A DNA stretch of 64,000 bases, taken from assembly GCA_933822405.4 (NCBI GenBank), contig CAKOGP040002169.1, positions 59,058 through 123,057 of the forward strand, in the 5' to 3' direction. The first letter of the stretch is position 1; the number at the start of each line of letters is the position of its first letter. The stretch comes from Cylindrotheca closterium (Eukaryota; Bacillariophyta; Bacillariophyceae; Bacillariales; Bacillariaceae). The notes beneath the pieces were generated by a model, which worked only from the letters and a program-made list of their open reading frames with translations, was not told the origin of the DNA and made no database searches. Of this stretch, positions 23,801 to 34,197 are shown piece by piece. A program made the position numbers and the translations under genes.

Positions 23801-24711
23801 TTGGAAAAGGTTTCTGCAGACAGTTCCGTCTTGGTTTCGTCTGAAAAACCAATTTGTTGTTGCTGCTGCTGTTCTGGCACCTCTTCGTCATCATGATTAT
23901 TATTTGCGTTGGTAGTATTGAGGGTATTCGCGTCCTCCTTCACTGGCGCACTGCTAGCAGCTATTACTGAGTTGCTGGCAGCGACTTCTGTGGAAAGATC
24001 CGTTTTAGATTCATCTGAAAACACCATGGGATCTCCCGACGATGCTTCGAATGGCAAGCGTTTATTACTACTAGGATCAGGAGTAGGAACATTCCTGATC
24101 CCCGGTTTCATTGTTCGGGTCGGTTCTTGTTCCACTTGTTTTCGTTGTTGTTGGCCTCCCGTTGCGTCTTGATGATGGGATCGAGTGCTTTTGGGATCAT
24201 CGTCACCATTAACATTTAGCCCCAAGCTTCGCTCTAACTCCAAACGTTCTCGTTCAAGCTCTGTTCGTTGATGTGAAAAGTCCATCTTTTCCATTCGAAT
24301 TTGTTGGAGCAAATCGTGATTTTGTTCCTGGATCTCGGCAAATTGAGATTGGAGCCGCTGGTTGAGGGTTCTCTTGCGTTTTATTTCGCTCGGTTGCATC
24401 CATTTCTGCAGGTGTTGTTTGGGATTGAGTTGCTGGAACTTGTTGCTACTGATAGCAGTTGTCGTCGTCGTCAATGCAGAAGATGACGAAGAGGAGGACT
24501 GTGCAGCTCGAGACTTGAAAGAAGCTCTTATTCGCTGTTTGGAAGTATTCACTACATTTGCAACCGCTCGGTATTTGCGGTTGACGTTGACTTTATGAGC
24601 ACTAAATTTTGAATATTTCTTGCTGCTGGTGCTAGGCGGATGATTATGATCACCATTGTCTTGTGCTGACAAGTCTGGAATCAATCTTGGAATCAACACA
24701 GGTGAATCCAT
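20891..24711 (-). CDS. Large disordered protein with acidic and LEA-like repeats (2 exons)
   Basis: Exons 21649..24711 and 20891..21562 encode 1244 residues. The 86 bp intron begins GTAAGG, ends AAAAG, phase 0. Layout: a basic N-terminus; a coiled coil at 115-165 (MEKMDFSHQRTELERERLEL); three imperfect acidic repeats at 231-282, 289-360 and 365-408, each opening FSDE(S/T)KTE and ending in an Asp/Glu run then Gln; a ~200-residue Ala/Ser/Thr/Val/Lys-rich stretch (~590-790) with recurring KKTGKVAKKT and TVSxxV units that resembles LEA or lipid-droplet amphipathic proteins; a Lys run near 890 (KKTKKKKKKKKKG); and a folded-looking C-terminal ~300 residues with aromatic motifs (CFNFYFPQDLDDEF). I do not recognise the C-terminal domain. 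There is no signal peptide. Function is unknown. Confidence 0.75.
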
Positions 24712-25443
24712 GGCTATCCAGAATCTTTAAAAACTGAGTGATTCTGAAGATCGATTCAGATATTCCTATCAACACCTACAGCTTCGATAAAAGTAATGCC
24801 AGATAACTGCACTCTTGTTCATTAACACTGTACCAATGAATACTTTGAAGTATCAATATTGAAGGATGAGTGTTCAACAACCATGTCTCTAAGATAGAAT
24901 AGGTCCGCTCCTGCAGTATTGCTATGCATGGAACGAATATGGTGACAAAGGTAGAGGCATGCGCGCGCCTGCGGGCGGGCGATAGTGTTTTGCATTTCGT
25001 ATTTCGTCCCAGCCATTAAGTAGAATATACCGGTTCAGCACAAAAGTCCACAGAACACCCCCGATCGTCGAGTCGTTGCAATTCTGTTTTATTGCGCAAC
25101 TATAATAGACATCATCTAGACCAAAGTTGGTAGTACATTTCGTGATACTGTTGCTCTCCGTCGTTCTGTTTTTGTCGTTTCTCTCTTCTTACATATGAGC
25201 ATCACACCCAGCAAATGATCCATCCCAGTTACCAGTACTTGTATTATGCTCCTCTGAAAACCAATTTTCAATACATAGGTATGCGAAGAATGAACGGATT
25301 TTGTTGGCAAACATTTCGTCTTGTAAGGAAGTCTGGAAGTCATTCCAGGCAGCTCTCTGTCAGAACTTCCGTACTCTTGTCTCGGAAGAGTCAGAAAACA
25401 ATGCGATTTCTTCTTTTCCAATCTTGTGGGACAAAAGTTGGTA
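24712..25443. other. Intergenic region without a supported gene
   Basis: This 732 bp gap lies between the start of the disordered protein and the stop of the exostosin-like gene. It holds a GC-rich alternating patch (GCGCGCGCCTGCGGGCGGGCG at about 24961) in otherwise A/T-rich DNA. Small ORFs have no family resemblance. It probably carries a promoter on the low side and a 3' UTR on the high side. Confidence 0.4.
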
Positions 25444-26697
25444 TTACGGGAGTAATAGTCGTTTATTCTTGTTGATCTCAATTTCCACCTTGTTCCACCA
25501 ATATTTCATAGTCAGTCGTTCGACCACCTCGGCCCGCTTTTCTGGATTTTCAAACAAAGGTGCTAGCTCATCCAATTGGGCTGACAAGTAGTCCGGTGAA
25601 AAAAATTTGGAGTTTGGATCGTTCCATTTCCCATCCGTCACCACTATTGGCAGGCCCTTGTACATGGAGTCACCCGGGAAGGGTGCCATGATTGGTATGA
25701 CCCCAGCTATAAGGGCCTGGAATAGATTCGGATTTGGATCCACACCTCCACCGTGAACACAAATCAAGAATGTATGGTTCTTGATTTCTCGTAGAAAATT
25801 TGTCTGATCAATCCTAGCTTCTGTACAATGAGGCAATGCTTCGCACAAATCCCTTGCTTGACCCCGCTCTACCCATTGATCTCCATTCCGAACTCGATTC
25901 GTAAATAATACACTAATGGGTTTGCGCTTGGATATCTCCACGGCACCTTCCAACTCTTTGACAGCCGCCTCGTCCGTGAAACTTTTGAATTCTCGGGGAT
26001 TCAATCCCAACGGAATGGGAGTGACTTGACTGGCAGGCGCTGGTGAATCCAAATGTTCCACAAATAAATGTGATATCCGCTTGTCTTTCAACCAAGAGTC
26101 CCAAGTTCCAGGTTTCATGACTGGTTCGTATCGTTTGTCAGACTGCCGGGGTGTCGATCGATCGTCGTCTCCTGTCACAAGGACAAAGCGATGATTTTTC
26201 GGTATGCATGGTAATAGATGATCGTGGAACCGTTGCTGCTGCAAGACTTGAATGAAAATACTGTCCGGCAATCGATTCGTGTACCCCCAAGCAATATCTG
26301 GTCCAACCACCTTTAGATTTCTCTTCCATGGCCGTATTCCAAGAATCCAATCATGATGGGTCGCAAATCCAATGGGCTGATCATTCTTCGCTTCGACTGT
26401 AGACATAAAGTGGCCTCTTATAGCGCTCTTGCTGTGAGGATCCCATGGTCGGAACTTGAAACCAGAACTGTTGACGCATTGTTGGAAGGCTTCTGGATCA
26501 AAGGGTGCTGCCATGATGTCGGTGTCGGCGTCGTTCAATACGTCATCCATGAGTGAAGTCATACTCACTGCCTGGTGAATGTATTGCCATGCCAGTGATA
26601 TCATCAGGACTGTGCATAACCTCCTTGAAAATGACAACGTGAACATGGTGGAAATAGAGAATGGGAATTTTCGTTTCTTCATCGTTGTCATTTTCAT
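25444..26697 (-). CDS. Exostosin-like glycosyltransferase (type II)
   Basis: A 417-residue protein. A basic tail (MKMTTMKKRKFPF) and hydrophobic residues ~16-40 form a signal anchor. The luminal part has the features of the exostosin-like families common in diatoms: HLFVEHLDSPAP and IPLGLNPREF in the middle, then FLICVHGGGVDPNPNLFQAL-type sequence near 325, leading into IAGVIPIMAPFPGDSMYKGL, the donor-binding half of a GT-B fold. The C-terminal helix ends YWWNKVEIEI. Donor and acceptor are unknown. An exostosin (GT47/GT64-like) role in Golgi glycan elongation is inference from pattern. It is head-to-head with the arsenosugar-type GT2 across 266 bp. Confidence 0.68.
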   Translation of the reverse strand: MKMTTMKKRKFPFSISTMFTLSFSRRLCTVLMISLAWQYIHQAVSMTSLMDDVLNDADTDIMAAPFDPEAFQQCVNSSGFKFRPWDPHSKSAIRGHFMSTVEAKNDQPIGFATHHDWILGIRPWKRNLKVVGPDIAWGYTNRLPDSIFIQVLQQQRFHDHLLPCIPKNHRFVLVTGDDDRSTPRQSDKRYEPVMKPGTWDSWLKDKRISHLFVEHLDSPAPASQVTPIPLGLNPREFKSFTDEAAVKELEGAVEISKRKPISVLFTNRVRNGDQWVERGQARDLCEALPHCTEARIDQTNFLREIKNHTFLICVHGGGVDPNPNLFQALIAGVIPIMAPFPGDSMYKGLPIVVTDGKWNDPNSKFFSPDYLSAQLDELAPLFENPEKRAEVVERLTMKYWWNKVEIEINKNKRLLLP

Positions 26698-26963
26698 TGC
26701 ACTGTTTGTGTCTTGCGGTTGAAATAATGTTTGTTGAAAGTCCCTGATCGACCCCTTCGATTGACTGAGTCATACGAATCGAATTTCACCAAATTTGCAA
26801 AGCAAATCCACAACGCATCATAATCGAAATCGATCTCGTTGTTTTACACACCATAGATACCCAACGTTATTGTCATTGTTGGTCAGTGGTATTCATTCAT
26901 AAAAGCACCACCCGTCAGCTTTGCCGTGTAGTATCGATATAATAAAAATATGCAACAAGAAGA

Positions 26964-28592
26964 ATGAACAAGGGTACCGAAAAGAAACATAACCTGTCGG
27001 ACCTTATTCGGCGACAACCATGGATTGGTGGCCCAGGATCCAGATTGCCATTTGTGGTCGAATCGCTTTTAGGTTGGGGATTGGCAATAAGTTGTTTAAG
27101 TGTTGCCTGTTATCATTACGTCCGCCAAATGGTGGCTTCATCATCGTCACTTGCACTTCTCGCGGCGTCCTCCAGTTCGCAAACAACGATAGAAGGAGGA
27201 TCCAAATCGACGGTTCGATTCACCAAAAGTCCTCTGCTTCCTTTAACGACACACAGTCGCAAGGAAATTCTTGCCAAGACGACATTGGAAAGATATCAGC
27301 AGCTCCATCAGTATCTGCAAAAGTTGCTGAGGATGGATCATCATCAAGCAGTCAATAAGATGACGGGTTCTTGGCCACGGGACGAATTGGTGATGCTCAT
27401 CCGATCCGATCTCATATTGAGACGATTGGTTTCCCTATTCATGGTCAAACAACAACAAGATCCATTGTTAAACACTACTGCTGACGAAACAAGCATGGAT
27501 TTGATTCATATCTTGACCACTATCTGGCCCACGTTGGTCCAACTTCCTTTGAAAGAGGATGATGAATCCAAGTACGACCATGACATCTCGGTAATTGTCC
27601 CTGCGTATCGAGAAAATGGTCATGAATTGTTTCGAAAGCTGCAAGAAGCACATGATTTGATAACAACGGCGACAACAACAACAACAACTACTACTACTAC
27701 AACCACCACCACCACCACCAACCATCGTCGTTGCAAGATGGAAGTGATTGTCGTGCATGCCCATTGCACCGATATGGACGAATCCTTGTTGTTGGTGGTA
27801 AAAGATGGTCGTCATCACCAATCCAAAATGCCCAATTTTGCCAAGATTACCTGTACTCCGGATTTGGGAGGAGGACGTGGACCCTGTCTCAATCATGGTG
27901 CGCAGATTGCCAATGGCAGGATTTTGACCTTTTTGCATGCGGATACCCGGTTGGCTCGTGGATGGAATCAAGCCATCTTGGACGCCCTTCCTCCAGCAGC
28001 AGCAGCAACAACAACAGCAACAACAACCTCCATGTCAATACCACCACCACCACCACAAAGAATTGTCACCAATGCTTGTGCCTTTAGTTTTGCCATTGAT
28101 ACGAGCAATGTGGCGGTACTAGACAACAACAACGACAACAACAACGACAACAACAACAAGAAGAACGGCTATTTTCCTCCTGGCATTCGTGCTGTGGAAA
28201 CCACCGCCAACTGGAGGTCACGTTGGTTTCATTTGCCCTATGGGGATCAATGTTTGTCCGTGCCAACCTATGTGTTTGAGCATGTGGGTGGATATCCTCA
28301 TCAGTGTTTGATGGAAGATTACGAGTTGGTTCGACTGTTGCGGCAACGGGTGGTTGCATGTAAGGAGGAATTGAAAATTTTGGACTTGGTGGCCAAGTGC
28401 GACGTTCGTCGATGGCAAAAGTTTGGTGTCTTGTACGTGACCTTGACCAATAGCAAGTTGGTGAACTTGTACAGCCGACAAGACATGACGGCAGATGAAC
28501 TATTTGCCATCTATTATGGTACGGATCCGGAAGGAAAGGACGATCCCATTCCGTGGGAAGTCGTGCTGGAAGACCATTTGAAGCAGTCATGA
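26964..28592 (+). CDS. GT2 glycosyltransferase, arsenosugar-biosynthesis type (TIGR04283-like)
   Basis: A 542-residue protein. The catalytic domain begins ISVIVPAYRENGHELFRK near 207, then LTFLHADTRLARGWNQAI near 322 with the metal-binding HADT motif, then NWRSRWFHLPYGDQCLSV near 420, then VGGYPHQCLMEDYELVRLLR near 445 and RRWQKFGVL. This series matches bacterial TIGR04283, described as an arsenosugar-biosynthesis glycosyltransferase. A hydrophobic span at ~31-55 and a helical region precede the domain. Three low-complexity inserts, a Thr run at ~235-252, a Thr/Pro block at ~345-360 and an Asn/Asp block at ~390-402, sit in loops and come from ACA/ACC, CAGCAA and AACGAC repeats. Algae methylate arsenic and form arsenosugars, which gives a plausible role. 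Confidence 0.83.
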   Translation: MNKGTEKKHNLSDLIRRQPWIGGPGSRLPFVVESLLGWGLAISCLSVACYHYVRQMVASSSSLALLAASSSSQTTIEGGSKSTVRFTKSPLLPLTTHSRKEILAKTTLERYQQLHQYLQKLLRMDHHQAVNKMTGSWPRDELVMLIRSDLILRRLVSLFMVKQQQDPLLNTTADETSMDLIHILTTIWPTLVQLPLKEDDESKYDHDISVIVPAYRENGHELFRKLQEAHDLITTATTTTTTTTTTTTTTTTNHRRCKMEVIVVHAHCTDMDESLLLVVKDGRHHQSKMPNFAKITCTPDLGGGRGPCLNHGAQIANGRILTFLHADTRLARGWNQAILDALPPAAAATTTATTTSMSIPPPPPQRIVTNACAFSFAIDTSNVAVLDNNNDNNNDNNNKKNGYFPPGIRAVETTANWRSRWFHLPYGDQCLSVPTYVFEHVGGYPHQCLMEDYELVRLLRQRVVACKEELKILDLVAKCDVRRWQKFGVLYVTLTNSKLVNLYSRQDMTADELFAIYYGTDPEGKDDPIPWEVVLEDHLKQS

Positions 28593-28889
28593 TGATGGAA
28601 TAAAAAAGAGGACGGGGGTGGGGCTAGGTTGTAATAGAATACATGTATATATATGTATATAATCTATGGTACAATAATGATTACAGTACTTTTGCATTAT
28701 GTTTTGTTGTTGTCTAGTAGTATCTATTGCAATACATACATGAAACAAAGCATTGCTGCAAACGTACGTCAAGGAAGGATGATTGATTCTATTCTTTTCT
28801 ATTCTATTCTAGCTGCAGAGTGGATGAATGGTTTAGCAATCAATCAATCAATCAATCAATCAATAGATCAATGGATCAATGGTTCAATC
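28593..28889. repeat. AATC tetranucleotide tract in a convergent gap
   Basis: AATC is repeated about seven times at 28838-28864, followed by related ATCAATGG units. The surrounding sequence is A/T-rich with ATATATGTATAT at about 28645. It is 3' to the arsenosugar-type gene and no gene is supported here. Confidence 0.7.
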
Positions 28890-29005
28890 TCATCGCTTGC
28901 TTCCTTTGTTTGCTGCTTCGTAGTCATCCATCATCAACAAGGAAGGAGGCAGAAACAAGCTATTATTCAGGCGTCTCAAGTAACACTGACAGTCGGGAGT
29001 ATGGC

Positions 29006-29051
<46 letters not shown>

Positions 29052-29387
29052 GGTGGTCATGCCGCCATTGACGCTTTGTCCATGGGATGCAGTAGCAGAA
29101 GAGGTGGCATCCGTTGCAACCGCATCAGCAATGCCGTTTGGAGCATGATTATCATCATTCGCCAAGTCCATCACATCAGTTGTTGTTTCCTGTGGGATAG
29201 ACGTGGTCGAGCTTCCAGATGTAGCAGTAGTATCAGCAGCGGTTACTGTTTCGTTCTTTTTCTTGCGATGCCTTAGAGAAGGAGGAGGACGACGCCGACC
29301 CTCTGAGATTTCGGATCCATCCAATACTTCATTGCTTGAGTTAGCAACCTTGCCTCGAGCCTTTCGACTGCTAGTCTTTCGTGCCAT
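28890..29387 (-). CDS. Possible small low-complexity protein
   Basis: A frame starting at the second ATG of the ORF (29387) gives 165 residues beginning MARKTSSRKARGKVANSS. It has a basic head, a basic middle (RRRPPPSLRHRKKKNE), then Thr and Asn runs encoded by (GTT)n/(GGT)n on the plus strand at about 29003-29058, and a short tail with CQCYLRRL. Its start lies only 36 bp after the stop of the upstream membrane protein, with no room for a normal promoter. It could be part of that gene's 3' UTR, a second reading frame on the same transcript, or a real short protein. No family is recognised. Confidence 0.3.
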
Positions 29388-29423
29388 GCTAAATAATATG
29401 AACAAATATATCGTTGTTTCTCG

Positions 29424-29813
29424 TTAGTCTCCCTTTGGTTTGCTGCTTTGGTTGGTTTCGTCAGCAGTGTTGTTATTGTTGTTGTTTTTATTGTTGTTTT
29501 TATTGTTGTTGTTGTTGTTGTCGTTATTGTTTTCCTCTTCTTCCACACCACCAGCGACAATGGTAATCTCCTCGTTTTGTTCCGCTGCAAGGACTGCCTG
29601 TTTATGCAATTTGGACAAGAAATAAACTACCAACAAGGATATCAGCGCTAGCAGACGCGATAGTGGTGGAATTGGATCCAAGACAAACAAAATGGCGCAC
29701 ACAATCAAGGATCCTTTGGCCACGTATTGAAATGGAACATACGATAACAATGCCAAGCCAGAAGCCAGAAGAAGATTGTTGCTACCAGTGCCTGCTAATC
29801 TGCTTGGAGCCAT
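29424..29813 (-). CDS. Small membrane protein with Asn-rich tail
   Basis: A 129-residue protein. Hydrophobic segments lie at about residues 13-32 (NLLLASGLALLSYVPFQYVA), 34-47 and 51-67 (LLALISLLVVYFLSKLH). They are followed by an acidic turn (GGVEEEE) and a 30-residue Asn/Lys tract encoded by an AAC-type trinucleotide repeat, ending SSKPKGD. A KQAVLAAEQNE helix joins the two halves. The compact hairpin of helices looks like an ER or mitochondrial membrane protein. The family is not identified. Confidence 0.55.
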   Translation of the reverse strand: MAPSRLAGTGSNNLLLASGLALLSYVPFQYVAKGSLIVCAILFVLDPIPPLSRLLALISLLVVYFLSKLHKQAVLAAEQNEEITIVAGGVEEEENNNDNNNNNNKNNNKNNNNNNTADETNQSSKPKGD

Positions 29814-30634
29814 TCCACAATCCCAGTAGACTTGGAGGATCTCACGCCAACCACAGTAGAACGTACTGTAGAATGATGTTGTCTGTTGCCCTCTTCTTGC
29901 AAAGCTTTTGGATGGTCAGTACCTGGTACGTGTACTGTACGTGTACGACCATCAGAGACGTCGTCAATCGGCATGTGATATTTTTTTGGCATATGCGAAT
30001 CCTGATGTACCGCATTTTTCTACGGTATTATATTGCGCGCATGCCACTACCTACCGGTACACGTACAGTATGGGACAAACTCCTCCTCCTCTCTCGTCTC
30101 CCTGCCTCCATCCTCGGTGAAAACGAAATGCCAAACGGCTGTGTCTCCTTTTTTTTCTCTTTCTTCCCATCGCGATCAGATTGTACTTGTATCGACTGAC
30201 TGCAGAACAACACCTAAAGGAATATCTCCATTCCTTTCCGTGTCTTGCTTCAGCTTCTCTCTCTCTCTGTACCATTCTATTTTCCAACAAATACACACAC
30301 ACACTCTACTGATAATCATCATTTCACACAATACAAACACAAAATTGATTGGAACAAAGAAAAACGAAAAAGTCTGGTGGTCATTTTCATTGTCTCGATC
30401 CATACCACATTTCTACAGTACCAAACTGTATAATACTTTTGGAGCAACCAAACAAAACGCCAAAATCCAAAATAAAAGAGTGCAACAGCAACACTACGCA
30501 ATTACCTCGTTTGCTCCTGGTTGGGCGCGCAATTTCGTTTGATTTTATTTTGGGGGAAGTGCATCGTTGAACCATTGAACCATTGAACCATTGAACATTT
30601 TATCAAGATTAAACGATTCAAGGAAAAAGCGTCC
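29814..30634. promoter_or_regulatory. Divergent region with an 8-bp tandem repeat in the SET-gene leader
   Basis: An 821 bp region lies between the small membrane protein (minus) and the SET-domain gene (plus). It is pyrimidine-rich at 30140-30310, with TCTCTCTCTCTC and ACACACACAC tracts. ACCATTGA is repeated three times exactly at 30571-30594, with a partial fourth, ending 40 bp before the SET gene start codon, so it probably lies in the 5' UTR. No gene is supported. Confidence 0.5.
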
Positions 30635-32819
30635 ATGTTGTACAGTCGCCGAAAGCACCGACCATTGGTGGAGGAACGCCCAACACAGGACAAGTATGAT
30701 CGCTTTGAAGAATGGTTGCGGCAGAATGGAGCACAATTTGAATATGTAAGTTTCTATTTGTGTTATATGTGTGTGTGCGTGTGTTTGTGTGCGTGCATGT
30801 GTGTGTGTGTTTTGTATTCGTTACATCCTACATCATGACTCATATACTCTCTCCTCTACTACATATACTGCTACATACACTACAAATGCAGTTGGAATTG
30901 CGGGAATACGATTCACCCACGGCAACGGAAAACGAAGAAGAGAAAAAGGAACAACCACCGACGCTCAACAAATCGGGCGACGAAGAATCGGAAATACGAG
31001 GAGTCCATGCCAAGACACATTTGCCACCCCACACTGTTTGTATGGCCATTCCACGGCGTTGTCTGATCACGGTCGAAATGGGTCAAGAAACTCCCATTGG
31101 ACAAGCTATTTTGAGATCGGAATTGGATTTGGATGCTCCCAAACACATATTTCTAATGGTCTACTTGCTCTGGGATCGGAAGGTCAATGGCGAAAAATCG
31201 TTCTATCATCCGTACTACGAAATTCTTCCGCCAACACTCCGCAATATGCCCATCTTTTGGAATGCGGAGGAATTGGAATATCTCAAAGGATCCTATTTGC
31301 TTCAACAGATTGAGGACCGGAACGAGGCCATTGCCGAAGATTATCATGCCATTTGCCAAATTGCTCCGCTGGCCCAAATATGCACCCTCGATGAATTCAA
31401 ATGGGCCCGCATGTGCGTTTGTTCCAGAAACTTTGGATTGCAAATTGATGGTCACCGGACTTCGGCCTTGGTTCCGCAAGCGGATATGCTCAATCACTTT
31501 CGACCGAGAGAAACCAAATGGACCTTTGACGAAGATCGCCAAGCATTTACCATTACCACGTAAGTGTATTACTGTACTAGGGGATAGTATATAGTATATT
31601 GTGTGTGGGGGGAGTGTGGGGAATGTGCTCTCATTCTGCCAGTGGACATGCATACATACTCTGATTGCATCTAACTCTTTTGCTTGTTTCTTTGTTTGTT
31701 TGTCCGCATATCATATCTTATTCTATCATACCATACCATATCATACCTTGCAGCCTACAACCCATTCCTGCTGGATCACAAGTCTACGATTCCTATGGTC
31801 AAAAGTGCAATCACCGATTCCTACTGAATTATGGATTTGCGGTGGAAGACAATCGCGAGTTGGATGGATTTTGTCCCAATGAGGTTCCTCTGGAACTAGC
31901 ATTGGATACAGAGGATCCAACTTATGCACAACGATTGGACTTTTGGATGAGAGGAGAAGCCGGTTATTCTCATTTGCAGGTACCTCCTCCACATCACTCG
32001 TCCTCCTCTTCCTCCTTTTATCCTACTCCACCCCATGCTACTAGTAGTATGATGGCTCCTGGTGCCTCGTTGTCGCAACAACAACAGCAGCAGCACCCTT
32101 ACAAGCAATCTCCAAGCTACACAAAACGAGTACGCATTTGTGTTTCCAACAATGAAAACACAAGGCTGCTGTTCAGTCTGCTGCGAGCAATGACCTGCAG
32201 TGCGGAAGAACTCCAAGCCATTACTTCTCCAGTCAACAGTGAAATGCGGTCACTCTTTCTGGGAGATAGTTCCAGAAGCTCTTCTGGATATTACCGCAGT
32301 TGTCGTGACATTCGACACCCTCTAAGTCTCACGAACGAACGAGCGGTGATGCGCAAGCTGTTGCACATAATATCGCAAGCGCTTGCCGGTTACGCAACGT
32401 CGTTGAGTCAAGATCGCAAAGATCTTTTGGACCAGCGAATGTATCCTCCCTATTCCAATGTGCGCCATGGGAAGATCCAAGTCCGCGGAGAAAAGGAAGT
32501 CTTGCACCATTTTGCGAGGTGGGCGCGAACTGCAATTCAAGTCATTGACGTTATTGAACAAGATTTGAAGGAAGAACAACAACGAGGAGTGGAGGTTCAA
32601 TTGGGAAGAGGCATTGTCGCGGATGATTCGTCAAGAAGCTGTGGATATGACTACATTATACGGCGAATGGAAGAAGACGAGGATGGTGTACATCATACAA
32701 TTTTGCGATACTGTGCAGATGTCCTTGGGAGCGTTCGACGGGAGGCCTTTAAGAGTATGCGAAAAAAACGGGGAATAATATCTGCGGCAACGAAACGAGG
32801 AGAGAGCTATATCTTTTAA
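30635..32819 (+). CDS. SET-domain protein methyltransferase, RuBisCO LSMT/SETD3-like (3 exons)
   Basis: Exons 30635..30745, 30892..31559 and 31754..32819 encode 614 residues. Intron 1 (146 bp, GTAAGT...GCAG) is phase 0 and is filled with GTGTGTGCGTG repeats. Intron 2 (194 bp, GTAAGTG...GCAG) is phase 2. The SET domain is split: an N-part (HAKTHLPPHTVCMAIPRRCL), an insert of the i-SET type, then ALVPQADMLNHF near 230 and, after the join, TITTLQPIPAGSQVYDSYGQ with FLLNYGFAVEDN, the SAM and substrate site. The C-terminal ~260 residues fit the helical LSMT substrate-binding domain, with a Ser/Gln-rich insert. The family methylates lysine or histidine of cytosolic or plastid proteins. No presequence is evident. 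The target is not predictable. Confidence 0.85.
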
Positions 32820-32958
32820 AAAAAATGGTATGAAACCTGTTTATAAAAGGTTAATTTTAAAATATTATAATGATTGTGATAGACAAAATGATATACTGAA
32901 ATGTCCACTGGCGTGTTCACAAAGCGAAGTCTAGAATAATGAATCCTACTACTGTAGA

Positions 32959-33786
32959 TCATCGTTTTGCTGGGCGTTTCAGCACAAAGCATCCAGCCTT
33001 CAGTTCGTGGCTTCCATCCCTGACCCATTCCCATTCTCGAAAGACTTCTTTACGAAGTTCATCTGGAACGACGCCGGAGACACTCAAGAGGACACCACCT
33101 GGTTTCAATACTCGTTCGATTTCTTTCACACTCTGTTCCAGGTTCCCATCACCAGAAAGATATATGGCGTCAAAAGCCCCCTTCTCCAGCACGGCATCAA
33201 ACCGACCAGTCCAATCTCCTTCCATTTGTCGAGCGTCCATTGGCATCAGTTCGACTGCATCCTCCGAATACTCATAGGACACTAGATCTTTTTGTCGTTC
33301 AATGGCATGTTCCGAGTAATCTGTCGCTGTAAGTCTATTGTAACCGTTCCTCAATAGATCCAGCAAGATGCCGTCATTCCCTATCCCCGGAATGAGAATC
33401 TCACAATCTTTGCTAACGATATGCTCCTTCACAAGCTTTCCATATCCTTCCCATCCAAAATACCAAGAGTATTCCTCGGCTGGAAAGTCTCCACGTCCTT
33501 GATACAGCTCATCCCAGTAATCCTTGGTCCCAAATTGGCTCCTCGCATCGTCGTCAGTGGTGGATATGACGATATCTTTCGGTGAAGTGATGGACGACAC
33601 TGACAAAGTAGTAGTAGTAGTAGTAGCAGTGGCGTGGTGTGATGATATTATTGATTGCAAGGATGCTGATGATGATGATGATGATGATGATGATGCCGAT
33701 TGTTGTTGAGAAATGACAAACGAGTTACAAGCAGGAACGTATGCGAATAAGATACATGAGATTAGAATGTGTTGGATGGAATTCAT
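32959..33786 (-). CDS. Class I SAM methyltransferase, METTL13/EEF1AKMT4-like
   Basis: A 275-residue protein. It opens with a signal-like sequence (MNSIQHILISCILFAYVPAC) and a Ser run from a TGA/TCA repeat. The domain begins SQFGTKDYWDELYQGRG (the family's FGxxxYWDxxY), then ILIPGIGNDGILLDLL as SAM motif I, ATDYSEHAIERQ as the acidic loop, FDAVLEKGAFDAIYL as motif IV, and IERVLKPGGVLLSVSG. This order is typical of the EEF1A lysine methyltransferase group. Motif I has Ile-Pro-Gly in place of the usual Gly-Cys-Gly lead-in. The signal-like N-terminus suggests plastid or ER location rather than cytosol, which is unusual for the family. It is divergent from the LRR/AMN1-like gene. Confidence 0.83.
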   Translation of the reverse strand: MNSIQHILISCILFAYVPACNSFVISQQQSASSSSSSSSSASLQSIISSHHATATTTTTTLSVSSITSPKDIVISTTDDDARSQFGTKDYWDELYQGRGDFPAEEYSWYFGWEGYGKLVKEHIVSKDCEILIPGIGNDGILLDLLRNGYNRLTATDYSEHAIERQKDLVSYEYSEDAVELMPMDARQMEGDWTGRFDAVLEKGAFDAIYLSGDGNLEQSVKEIERVLKPGGVLLSVSGVVPDELRKEVFREWEWVRDGSHELKAGCFVLKRPAKR

Positions 33787-34197
33787 GGCAGCCGCTTGTG
33801 TGTGTATGTGACTGATTCCTCCTCTTCCTGTCGACAGAAAAAGAAGAATGATAATGCATGCCGAATACAGAATAATGAAAGTGAGGATGATGTCGTCATC
33901 AGTTATTTAGTCAATCAATCGAAATCGTCACTCCAATGAACGACTCCCTCGAATGATTATTTCTGAAACCGAAAAGGGGATAGAGGAAGGTACTGTAGTT
34001 ATTTCGGGGATTTCAATTGTCGTCTGCTCGTCCGGCAGTTTTTGTTTTACGGTACCAAATTGAAAATTGAAAATTCACCTCATCCTCGATCCATCATCAT
34101 CATCTACTCTCACACATTGAAAGATCATCTCGTCAGCCACCTGTGTCAACTGAATAAGACCTTCCACTACTGTACTGTACCATAAAAATACTATACA
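33787..34197. promoter_or_regulatory. Divergent intergenic region
   Basis: This 411 bp gap lies between a methyltransferase start (minus) and an LRR protein start (plus). It contains AATTGAAAATTGAAAATTC at about 34059. No gene or large repeat was seen. Confidence 0.35.
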
